A program made the translations under genes and the position numbers. A DNA stretch of 64,000 bases from DASWJZ01 sp963846475 (GTDB taxonomy: Bacteria > Pseudomonadota > Alphaproteobacteria > Rhizobiales > Afifellaceae), in assembly GCA_963846475.1 (NCBI GenBank), contig CAWJVZ010000004.1:3348001-3412000 (forward strand), read 5' to 3'. The notes beneath the pieces were generated by a model. That model was not told the origin of the DNA. It searched no databases and saw only the letters and a list, made by a program, of their open reading frames with translations. Positions 56,024 to 63,575 of the stretch are shown one piece after another. Within the stretch, counting starts at the first letter, position 1, and every line of letters starts with the position of its first letter.

Positions 56024-57336
56024 ATGGACACCAAGGTTCCGCAGACGCGGAAGATCGACGGCGAGTTCGATCGCAGGGCGCTGGATCCGAACTGGACCTG
56101 GGACCGCCGCATACCCGCTCCCGGGCACATGTCGGTCGATTTCGAGCGGCGCGTGGAGTTCGACCGGCTGCGCGCCTACCGGCTCGGCCGCGCCCGCCAG
56201 GCGCTGAAGAATTCGCAGTGCGGCGCGCTGTTGCTCTTCGACGTCAACAACATCCGCTACGTGAGCGCCACCAAGATCGGCGAATGGGAGCGCGACAAGC
56301 TCTGCCGCTTCGCCCTCCTGGCCGGCGACGAAGAGCCGATCGTCTGGGATTTCGGCTCGGCCGCCGTGCATCACCGGCTCTACAGCGACTGGCTGCTGCC
56401 GGAGAATTGCCGGGCCGGCATGCTCGGCATGCGCGGCACCGTGCCGCCGTCAGTCGGGCTCATGAAGAGCCACGCCGAGGAGATCATGGGCCTGCTGCGC
56501 CAGGCCGGCGTGGCGGACATGCCGGTCGGGGTCGATCTCGCCGAGACGGCCATGTTCTTCGAGCTGCAGAAGGCGGGCATGAAGGTCGTCGACGGCCAGC
56601 AGGTCATGCTGGACGCGCGCGAGATCAAGAACCAGGACGAGATCGTCCTCCTCAACCAGGCGGCGTCGATGGTCGATGGCGTCTACCACATGATCTACGA
56701 GGAGCTTAAGCCCGGGGTCCGCGAGAGCACGATCGTCGCGCTCGCCAACAAGATGCTCTACGAAATGGGCTCCGACGACGTGGAGGCGATCAACGCCATC
56801 TCCGGCGAGCGCTGCAACCCGCATCCGCACAATTTCACCGACCGGATCGTGCGGCCGGGCGACCAGGCCTTCTTCGACATCCTGCAGTCCTACCAGGGCT
56901 ATCGCACCTGCTACTACCGGACCTTCAACATCGGCCGGGCGACGCCGGTGCAGAACGACGCCTATAAGAAAGCGCGCGAGTGGCTGGACGATGCGATCGC
57001 GCTGATCAAGCCGGGAGTGTCGACCGACACGGTCGCAAAGGTCTGGCCGAAGGCGGAAGAGTTCGGCTTCCCCAGCGAGATGGCCGCCTTCGGCCTGCAA
57101 TTCGGCCACGGGCTGGGGCTGGCGCTGCACGAGCGGCCGATCATCTCGCGGCTGGTCAGCCTGGAGAACCCGATGGAGATCAAGACCGGCATGGTCTTCG
57201 CGCTGGAGACCTATTGCCCGCCAAGGACGGCTATTCGGCCGCCCGCATCGAGGAAGAGGTGGTGGTCACCGACAAGGGCGCGCAGGTGATCAGCCTTTTC
57301 CCGGCCGAAGAGCTGCCGATCGCCAACCGTTATTGA
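56024..57336 (+). CDS. M24 family peptidase-like protein, one frameshift near 3' end
   Basis: Pita-bread fold protein of the M24 family, about 437 aa, similar to Xaa-Pro peptidases and dimethylsulfoniopropionate-lyase-type DddP proteins. The N-terminal creatinase domain runs to about residue 190. Kept active-site features are Asp in DQAFFDILQSYQGY, His-Glu in FGHGLGLALHERPI and Glu in FALETYC. The second aspartate position reads YRTCYYRTFNIG, without Asp. At about 57224 one base is missing. In the corrected frame the end is AKDGYSAARIEEEVVVTDKG and ELPIANRY. ATG 56024 follows AAGGAGG. Confidence 0.85.
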
Positions 57337-57341
57337 AGAAC

Positions 57342-57418
57342 GTAGCCCGCATGGAGCGAAGCGCAATGCGGGGCTTTGAGCAATATCCCGGATTTCGCTT
57401 CGCTTCATCCGGGCTACG
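57342..57418. repeat. Dispersed palindromic repeat, family 1, copy 3
   Basis: GTAGCCCGCATGGAGCGAAG pairs with GCTTCATCCGGGCTACG. It lies between the M24 stop and the E1 alpha start, leaving only 9 bases to the ATG. The same element is at 1541-1627 and 25734-25811. Confidence 0.88.
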
Positions 57419-57427
57419 AGGACTGCG

Positions 57428-58477
57428 ATGAACGTCGGCGTTACACCTCCCCCAGCCCCGCCCCGAAAGGGGGAGGGGAGTCCGCTGCCGAACGACGACA
57501 TCGGCCAGGACACGCGGCTGGAGCTGTGGCGGCTGCAGGTGGAGATCCGCGACTTCGAGAAGCGGGCCTTCGACCTCTTCCTGCAGAACCTGGTGAAGGG
57601 AACCAGCCACCTGTCGCTCGGCCAGGAGGCGATCGCCGCCGGCTTCGCCGTCGCCATGCAGCCGGGCGACCTCTCCTTCTGCACCTATCGCGGCCACGCC
57701 CATACGCTGGCGCGCGGCGCGCCCATGGAGAAGGTGCTCGGCGAGCTCATGCAGCGCGACAACGGCCTCATGCGCGGCAAGGGCGGCTCCATGCACCTCA
57801 CCTCGGTCGAGCACGGCGTGATGGGCTCCTACGCCATCATCGGCGCGCATCTCTGCATCGCCAACGGCGCGGCGTGGCGGGCGCAGTACCTGGGCCAAAG
57901 CGACGTCTCGGTCTGCTTCTTCGGCGACGGCACCACCAATATCGGCGCCTTCCACGAGGCGCTGACGCTTGCCGCGGTGTGGAAGCTGCCCGTCGTCTTC
58001 GTCTGCGAGAACAATCTTTATATGGAATACACGCCGATCGGCGACGTGACGCCGGTCGAGCACCCCGCCGCCGACCGCGCCAGCGCCTACGGCCTGGAGC
58101 GCATCGTCGTGGACGGCAATGACGCCGACGTTGTCTACCGCACTGCGCTCGACGCCTTCGCCAAGGCGCGCGCAAGCGGCGGGCCGACGCTGATCGAGTG
58201 CATGACCTACCGCCACTCCGGCCACTCTCGGGCCGACCCCGCGAAATACCGCCCCGAAGGCGAGCTGGAGCGCTGGCTGGAGCGCGATCCGATCAAGATC
58301 TACCGGCAGCGGCTGAAGGATTTCGGCATCGCGGACGAGCAGGTCGCCGCGATCGAGAAGCGGTCGATGATTAAGCTCGCGGCGGCCACGGATGCCTGCA
58401 AGGCGGCGCCGTCGCCGCCGGCGGAGATTCTCACGACGGACGTCTATGCCGACGGGGGCTGGGCATGGCGGAACTGA
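57428..58477 (+). CDS. 2-oxoacid dehydrogenase E1 component, alpha subunit
   Basis: Thiamine-diphosphate-dependent decarboxylase subunit (349 aa) of a pyruvate/acetoin/branched-chain type complex in the cytosol. The TPP-binding motif is FFGDGTTNIGAFHEAL with VCENNLYMEYTP, and the substrate loop is GKGGSMHLTS followed by MGSYAIIGAH. The N-terminus PPPAPPRKGEGSPLPN is encoded by a GC-rich repeat and has no counterpart in other E1 alpha proteins. ATG 57428 lies 9 bp after a palindromic repeat, with GAGGAC as ribosome binding site. The stop overlaps the E1 beta start by 13 bp. Confidence 0.92.
   Translation: MNVGVTPPPAPPRKGEGSPLPNDDIGQDTRLELWRLQVEIRDFEKRAFDLFLQNLVKGTSHLSLGQEAIAAGFAVAMQPGDLSFCTYRGHAHTLARGAPMEKVLGELMQRDNGLMRGKGGSMHLTSVEHGVMGSYAIIGAHLCIANGAAWRAQYLGQSDVSVCFFGDGTTNIGAFHEALTLAAVWKLPVVFVCENNLYMEYTPIGDVTPVEHPAADRASAYGLERIVVDGNDADVVYRTALDAFAKARASGGPTLIECMTYRHSGHSRADPAKYRPEGELERWLERDPIKIYRQRLKDFGIADEQVAAIEKRSMIKLAAATDACKAAPSPPAEILTTDVYADGGWAWRN
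57446..57480. repeat. GC-rich repeat fragment carried in frame in E1 alpha
   Basis: CCTCCCCCAGCCCCGCCCCG and AAAGGGGGAGGGGAG form an imperfect inverted pair. Read in frame they encode a Pro/Arg/Gly-rich N-terminus. Related sequence is inside the E2 gene at 61206-61242 and 61503-61596. Confidence 0.75.
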
Positions 58478-59442
58478 CCTATCGCGACGCGGTGGCCCGT
58501 GGCATCGCCCAGGAGATGGAGCGCGACGAGCGCGTCGTCTTTCTGGGCGAGGACGTCGGCAAGCCCGGCGGCGTGTTCAAGGCGACCGTCGGCCTCTACG
58601 AAAAGTTCGGGCCGAAGCGCGTCCGCGACACGCCGATCTCCGAGCAGGCGATCCTCGGCGCCGCCATGGGTGCGGCGATGACGGGCTTGAGGCCGATCGC
58701 CGAGATCATGTTCTCCGATTTCCTTGCCGTCTGCTTCGATTTCATCGCCAACGAATTTCCCAAGACCCGCTACATGACCAACGGCCAGGTCGGCTGCCCG
58801 CTGGTGGTGCGGACCGGCAACGGCGCGGGATCGCGCTTCGGCGCGCAGCATTCGCAGTCGGTGGAAAACTGGGCGATGATGATTCCCGGGCTGAAGGTGG
58901 TGGCGCCATCGACGCCCGCCGACGTGATCGGGCTGATGGCCGCGGCGGTGCGCGACGAGAACCCGGTGATCATGTTCGAGCACAAGTCGCTCTATGCCGC
59001 GAAGGGGGAGGTACCGGACGGCGAGATCATCGACACGCTCGGCACGGCCAAGGTGCTCCGTCCCGGCTCCGACGCGACGATCCTGGCGCTGGCGCTGATG
59101 GTGCCGCGGGCGCTTGTCGCCGCCGAGCGCCTCAAGGCGGAGCACGGCATCGACGCGGAGGTCATCGACGTGCGCTCGCTGGTGCCGCTCGACACCCAGA
59201 CGATCCTCGGCTCGATCGCCAAGACCGGCCGGCTCTACACCGTGGAGGAAAATCCGCGGCTCTGCGGCTGGGGGGCGGAGATCGCCTCCATCGCCGCAGA
59301 CGAGGCCTTCTACGACCTCGACGGGCCGATCGTGCGGATCACCACGCCGCACATCCCGCTGCCGGCCGCCGACAATCTGGAGGACATCGCCCTGCCGACG
59401 GCGGACCGGATCGTCGAAAAAATCAGCCGCACGATGAACTGA
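58465..59442 (+). CDS. 2-oxoacid dehydrogenase E1 component, beta subunit
   Basis: Beta subunit (325 aa) of the E1 decarboxylase. Family landmarks are VVFLGEDVGKPGGVFKATVG, RVRDTPISEQAILGAAMGAA and RFGAQHSQSVENW, followed by the C-terminal strand IDAEVIDVRSLVPLDTQTIL. It completes the active site with the alpha subunit, whose gene it overlaps by 13 bp. An aldehyde dehydrogenase gene follows after 14 bp, before E2, which is an unusual order. The gene is free of frameshifts. Confidence 0.93.
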   Translation: MAELTYRDAVARGIAQEMERDERVVFLGEDVGKPGGVFKATVGLYEKFGPKRVRDTPISEQAILGAAMGAAMTGLRPIAEIMFSDFLAVCFDFIANEFPKTRYMTNGQVGCPLVVRTGNGAGSRFGAQHSQSVENWAMMIPGLKVVAPSTPADVIGLMAAAVRDENPVIMFEHKSLYAAKGEVPDGEIIDTLGTAKVLRPGSDATILALALMVPRALVAAERLKAEHGIDAEVIDVRSLVPLDTQTILGSIAKTGRLYTVEENPRLCGWGAEIASIAADEAFYDLDGPIVRITTPHIPLPAADNLEDIALPTADRIVEKISRTMN

Positions 59443-59456
59443 ACGATGGCGCTCCC

Positions 59457-60908
59457 ATGAAGCACGATCCCATCCTCGACGTTCCGACCCGGCTCTACAT
59501 CGGCGGCGAATGGCGCGACGCCTCTGACGCCGGCGAGTTCGAGGTGCAGAACCCGGCGACCGGCGAGCTGCTTGCCAACGTCGCCAACGGCACACCCGAG
59601 GATGCGATCGCCGCCGTCGGCGCGGCTTCGGCGGCGTTCGCAGGCTGGGCCGCGTCCAAGCCGCGCGAGCGCGCCGAGATCCTGCGCAAAGCCTACGAGC
59701 TGATCGTCGCCGACAAGGAGCGCTTCGCCCGGCTCATCACGCTGGAGAACGGCAAGGCGCTGCCCGATTCGCGCGGCGAGATCCTCTACGCCGCAGAATT
59801 CTTCCGCTGGTTCGCCGAGGAGGCGGTGCGGAACCGCGGCGAGGTGATGCGGGCCCCGGCGAGCGGCGCCCGCATCGTCGCCCACGGCAAGCCCGCCGGC
59901 GTGGCGGTGCTGATCACGCCGTGGAATTTCCCGGCCGCCATGGGCACACGGAAGATCGCGCCGGCGCTTGCCGCCGGCTGCAGCGTGGTGATCAAGCCGG
60001 CCTCCGACACGCCGCTGACAATGCTTGCTTTGATGCCGATCCTGGAAGCGGCGGGCGTGCCGAAGGGCGTCGTGAACGTGCTGCCGTCGCGCCGCTCCGG
60101 AGCGGTCGCCGACGCCATGCTGCACGACCCGCGCGTCCGCGTCGTCTCCTTCACCGGCTCCACCGAGGTCGGCCGAAAACTCCTGCATGCGGCGGCCGAC
60201 AACATCGTCACGCCGGCGATGGAGCTCGGCGGCAACGCGCCCTTCATCGTGCTGGAGGACGCCGACGTCGACGCCGCGGTGGGCGGCGCGCTTCTCGCAA
60301 AAATGCGGAACATCGGCTCCGCCTGCACGGCCGCCAATCGCTTCTACGTGCACGACCGGGTGCATGACGAATTCGCCGGCAAGCTGGCGGAGCGCATGGC
60401 CGCCATGAAGGTCGGCTATGGCCTGGACGAGGGTGTCGAGGTCGGCTCTTTGGTGAACGCCGACACTCGGAACAAGGTGGTGGAGCTGGTCAATGACGCG
60501 GTCACGAAGGGCGCCCGCGTCCTCACCGGCGGACAGCTGCCGAACGGCCCCGGCTACTTCTATCCGCCGACCGTCCTGGTCGACGTCCCCGACCAGGCCC
60601 AGTGCTTCCACGAGGAGATTTTTGGACCGGTCGCCGCCCTCCAGCGCTTTGACGACGATGAGGCGGTGATCGCCAAGGCCAACGACACCGAATACGGCCT
60701 CATCGCCTATCTCTTCACCCGCGACGTCCAGAAGGGCCTCAAAATCTCCGAGCGGCTCGATTTCGGCATGATCGGCCTCAACCGCGGCCTCGTCTCCGAT
60801 CCGGCGGCGCCGTTCGGCGGCATGAAGCAGTCGGGCATCGGCCGCGAAGGCGGGCACGAGGGGCTCACTGAGTTTCTCGAGACGCAATACGTCTCGGTCG
60901 AATGGTGA
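59457..60908 (+). CDS. NAD(P)-dependent aldehyde dehydrogenase, succinate-semialdehyde dehydrogenase-like
   Basis: Aldehyde dehydrogenase of 483 aa, similar to GabD. The cofactor region is LITPWNFPAAMGTRKIAPAL with VSFTGSTEVGRKLL. The catalytic glutamate is in AMELGGNAPFIVLED and the nucleophilic cysteine in NIGSACTAANRFYVH. The C-terminus PFGGMKQSGIGREGGHEGL is typical. It lies between the E1 beta and E2 genes with short gaps, so it is probably part of the same pathway, oxidising a semialdehyde generated from the transported compound. Actual substrate unknown. Confidence 0.9.
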   Translation: MKHDPILDVPTRLYIGGEWRDASDAGEFEVQNPATGELLANVANGTPEDAIAAVGAASAAFAGWAASKPRERAEILRKAYELIVADKERFARLITLENGKALPDSRGEILYAAEFFRWFAEEAVRNRGEVMRAPASGARIVAHGKPAGVAVLITPWNFPAAMGTRKIAPALAAGCSVVIKPASDTPLTMLALMPILEAAGVPKGVVNVLPSRRSGAVADAMLHDPRVRVVSFTGSTEVGRKLLHAAADNIVTPAMELGGNAPFIVLEDADVDAAVGGALLAKMRNIGSACTAANRFYVHDRVHDEFAGKLAERMAAMKVGYGLDEGVEVGSLVNADTRNKVVELVNDAVTKGARVLTGGQLPNGPGYFYPPTVLVDVPDQAQCFHEEIFGPVAALQRFDDDEAVIAKANDTEYGLIAYLFTRDVQKGLKISERLDFGMIGLNRGLVSDPAAPFGGMKQSGIGREGGHEGLTEFLETQYVSVEW

Positions 60909-60918
60909 GGTGGGGCGG

Positions 60919-62316
60919 ATGAACGTCGTGATGCCGCAGCTCGGCGAAACGGTCGCCGAGGGCAAGGTGTCGGCCTGGTTCAAGGCGCCGGGCGACCCGG
61001 TCGCGGTCGGCGAGAACCTTTTCGAGATCGAGACGGACAAGGTCACGATGGAGGTGCAGGCGCTCACCTCCGGAATCCTCTCCGAAATCCGCGTCGAGCA
61101 GGGCGCCACGGTGCCGGTCGGGGCGGTGGTGGCGGTGATCGGCGAGACGGGCGCCGTGGCGGTCACCGGCGCACCCGACGACGCGCCGGGGAAGCTCGCC
61201 GCGCCATCCCCCTCCCCCTTGCGGGAAGGGGCTAGGGGAGGGGTCGCGCCGTCGCTTGGAGGCAACGGCGCGAGAGCGCCTTTCCAGATCGCGCCTTTCG
61301 CCGAGACCAACACGCCGACCGAAAACTACGGCAAGGCCGATGGCCCGCTTGGGGTGAAGATCACCCCGCTCGCGCGCCGGCTCATCGCGCAGAACGGCAT
61401 GGATCTCGCCCGCCTAGCTCAAGCCGCCGAAGCGAGGGGCGCCTGGCGAATTGGGAAGGCGGAAGTCGAAGCCGCGCTCCGTCAACGGGCGCCGAGCTAC
61501 CCCGCCCCCAGCCCCTCCCCACCCAACTCGGGTGTTCCCGAGTTGGGGTCCAAAGTGGCGAAGTCGGAAACATCCGACTTCGCGTGGGGAGGGGAGCGCG
61601 TGGCGCCCGGCGCAACCGTTTCGTTCAACAGGATCCGCCGGCAGACCGGCGAGCGCCTGCAGGATTCGTGGCGCAACGTGCCGCACGTCTTCCAGGCGGT
61701 CGAGGTGGATTTCGCCGCGGTCGACCGGGCCCGGCTTGCCCACAAGGACGGCTTCAGAACCCGCCACGGCGTGGCGCTCACCTATCTGCCGTTCATCGCC
61801 CGGGCCTTGTGCATCGCCATCGCCGACTTTCCGCTGGTGAACGCCAGGCTGGAGGGCGGCGGGCTTGCCGTCGCGCGCCACATTCATCTCGGCATCGCCG
61901 TCGACCTGTCGCATGAGGGGCTCGTCGTGCCGGTGGTCCGCGACGCCGGCGAGCTGACGCTCGCGGGCCTCGCCAAAGCCATCGCGCGCCAGGTGGAGAA
62001 GGCGCGCGCCGGCAAGCTCACCCCCGACGATTCTTCAGGCGGCACCTATACGATCTCCAACAACGGCGCCTTCGGGACGCTGTTCACCGCGCCGATCGTC
62101 AATCCGCCGCAGGTCGCCATCCTCTCCACCGACGCGGTGCGCAAGAAGCCCGTCGTGGTGGAAAGCGCCGACTGCGATTCGATCGCCATCCGTCCGGTCG
62201 GCGTGGTGGCGCAGAGCTTTGACCACCGCGCCTTCGACGGCGCCTATTCCGCCGCCTTCCTGGCGCGGCTGAAGGACATTCTAGAGACGCGGGACTGGGC
62301 CGGCGAGCTGGCCTGA
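60919..62316 (+). CDS. 2-oxoacid dehydrogenase E2, dihydrolipoamide acyltransferase, with repeat-derived linkers
   Basis: Core acyltransferase of the complex, about 465 aa. The lipoyl domain (residues 1-75) has the lipoylated lysine in IETDKVTMEVQAL. The E3-binding domain is VKITPLARRLIAQNGMDLAR near 145. The catalytic domain has QSFDHRAFDGAYSAAFLARL with the active-site histidine. The two linkers contain PSPSPLREGARGGVAPS and PAPSPSPPNSGVPELGSKVA, encoded by GC-rich palindromic repeats in frame. Start ATG 60919 follows GAGGTGGGG. No E3 gene lies in the window. Confidence 0.9.
   Translation: MNVVMPQLGETVAEGKVSAWFKAPGDPVAVGENLFEIETDKVTMEVQALTSGILSEIRVEQGATVPVGAVVAVIGETGAVAVTGAPDDAPGKLAAPSPSPLREGARGGVAPSLGGNGARAPFQIAPFAETNTPTENYGKADGPLGVKITPLARRLIAQNGMDLARLAQAAEARGAWRIGKAEVEAALRQRAPSYPAPSPSPPNSGVPELGSKVAKSETSDFAWGGERVAPGATVSFNRIRRQTGERLQDSWRNVPHVFQAVEVDFAAVDRARLAHKDGFRTRHGVALTYLPFIARALCIAIADFPLVNARLEGGGLAVARHIHLGIAVDLSHEGLVVPVVRDAGELTLAGLAKAIARQVEKARAGKLTPDDSSGGTYTISNNGAFGTLFTAPIVNPPQVAILSTDAVRKKPVVVESADCDSIAIRPVGVVAQSFDHRAFDGAYSAAFLARLKDILETRDWAGELA
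61206..61242. repeat. GC-rich repeat fragment in frame in the first E2 linker
   Basis: TCCCCCTCCCCCTTGCGGG pairs imperfectly with AAGGGGCTAGGGGAGGGG. It lies in the linker between the lipoyl and E3-binding domains and keeps the frame. Confidence 0.75.
61503..61596. repeat. Compound palindromic repeat in frame in the second E2 linker
   Basis: An outer pair CCAGCCCCTCCCC / GGGGAGGGG encloses two further hairpins: AACTCGGGTGTTCCCGAGTT and GAAGTCGGAAACATCCGACTTC-type arms. All of it is translated without a stop between the E3-binding and catalytic domains. Confidence 0.8.
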
Positions 62317-62376
62317 GACGAACACGAGCGCCGAGCGCCGAAGCGCCGCATTGGCCGAAAACAGGAGAGGGGCGAG

Positions 62377-63351
62377 ATGCAGGAGAACAAGCACCGGATC
62401 GGCTGGATCGGCATGGGCCGCATGGGCTTTCCAATGGCCGAGCGGCTGGTCAAGGGCGGCCACGGCGTCAGCGTGTGGAATCGGACGAAAGCCAAGGCCG
62501 AGCCGCTGGCCGCCCAGGGCGCCCGGCTGGTCGACCGCCCGGCCGACCTCGCCGACGCGGACATCCTCTTCACCATGGTGTCGACCGGCGACGACCTGGA
62601 GAACGTCTATTTCGGCCCGGAGGGGGTCATCAACGGCCGCGGCGCGCCGATCCCGCGCATCCTGGTCGACTGCTCCTCGATCGGCGTGGAGAAATCCGAG
62701 GAGCTGCGCGGCCGCGTCGTTGCGCTCGGCTCGCAATTCCTCTCCGCGCCCGTCTCCGGCAACGGCAAATGCGTCAAGGCGGGCAAGCTCTCCTGCGTCG
62801 TGTCCGGCCCGGAGAGCACCTTCGAGGTGGTGAAGCCGTATCTGGAGACGATCGCCCCGCACGGCGTCGCCTATGTCGGCGAAGGCGAGCTCGCGCGCAT
62901 CTGCAAGATCGCCCACAACGTCATGCTGGGCGTCGTCATCCAGAACTTGGCCGAGATCACGCTGCTTGCCCAGAAAGCCGGCGTGCCGCGGCACGCCTTT
63001 TTGGAGTTCATGAACAATTCCGTCATGGGCTCCATGTTCACCCGCTACAAGTCCAACGCGCTGGTCAATCTCGACTGGACCACGACCTTCACCCCGGCGC
63101 TGCTTCGCAAGGACATTGAGCTCGGCCTCGCCGCCGGCCGCGAGCTGAACGTCCCGATGCCGGTGACGGCGGCGACGCGCGAGGCGCTGCAGGCGCATTT
63201 CGGCGCGGCGCAGCTCCAGCCCGATCCGCAGGCCTATCTGGACAAGGATTTTTCGGCGCTCCTGGAGACCGCGGCGCTCGGCGCCGGCATGAAACTCAAG
63301 CCGGAGAACGTGCCGGTCCCCACCGGCCTGGAAGTCCCCGCGGACCACTGA
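62377..63351 (+). CDS. NAD(P)-dependent hydroxyisobutyrate dehydrogenase-like oxidoreductase
   Basis: Beta-hydroxyacid dehydrogenase of 324 aa. The Rossmann motif is RIGWIGMGRMGFPMAERLVK, the substrate motif LSAPVSGNGKCVKAGKLSCV and the catalytic lysine lies in ARICKIAHNVMLGVVIQNLA. The helical C-terminal domain contains EFMNNSVMGSMFTRYKSNAL. It follows the E2 gene by 60 bp and is likely co-transcribed. It differs clearly from the homologue at 9807-10718. A role in interconverting a hydroxy acid and semialdehyde next to the aldehyde dehydrogenase is plausible. Confidence 0.85.
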   Translation: MQENKHRIGWIGMGRMGFPMAERLVKGGHGVSVWNRTKAKAEPLAAQGARLVDRPADLADADILFTMVSTGDDLENVYFGPEGVINGRGAPIPRILVDCSSIGVEKSEELRGRVVALGSQFLSAPVSGNGKCVKAGKLSCVVSGPESTFEVVKPYLETIAPHGVAYVGEGELARICKIAHNVMLGVVIQNLAEITLLAQKAGVPRHAFLEFMNNSVMGSMFTRYKSNALVNLDWTTTFTPALLRKDIELGLAAGRELNVPMPVTAATREALQAHFGAAQLQPDPQAYLDKDFSALLETAALGAGMKLKPENVPVPTGLEVPADH

Positions 63352-63410
63352 TGTCGGACAGCGAGGTGTCGCAGCATAAGTCGTTTCGCATATTGCTCGA
63401 CGGTAGCGCC

Positions 63411-63546
63411 CTCCTCTCCCCGACGGGGAGAGGCCGAGTCGCGAAGCGACCGGGTGAGGGACAGATCGTATAGCACGGCGCCAGAACCCTCACCCGGCTC
63501 CGCGCTTCGCGCGGACTCGGCCTCTCCCCACGGGGGAGAGGAGGAA
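63411..63546. repeat. GC-rich palindromic intergenic repeat, family 2, complete copy
   Basis: CTCCTCTCCCCGACGGGGAG and GAGGCCGAGTCGCGAAGCGA mirror CGCGCGGACTCGGCCTCTCC and the end CACGGGGGAGAGGAGGAA. Close relative of 20787-20931. It separates the dehydrogenase gene from the hydrolase gene at 63576. Confidence 0.88.
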
Positions 63547-63575
63547 ACGTTCCTCATAACAAGGAAAGCCGGCCG

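Noticed and set aside
59310..61313. 667-codon minus-strand frame opposite E1 beta, aldehyde dehydrogenase and E2
   Set aside because: No domain signal; the plus strand carries intact catalytic motifs for three enzymes.
52178..63351. Assignment of the 50-64 kb region to nicotine degradation
   Set aside because: A pseudooxynicotine-hydrolase-like fold and a succinate-semialdehyde-dehydrogenase-like enzyme are suggestive, but the characteristic nicotine hydroxylases and oxidases are absent.
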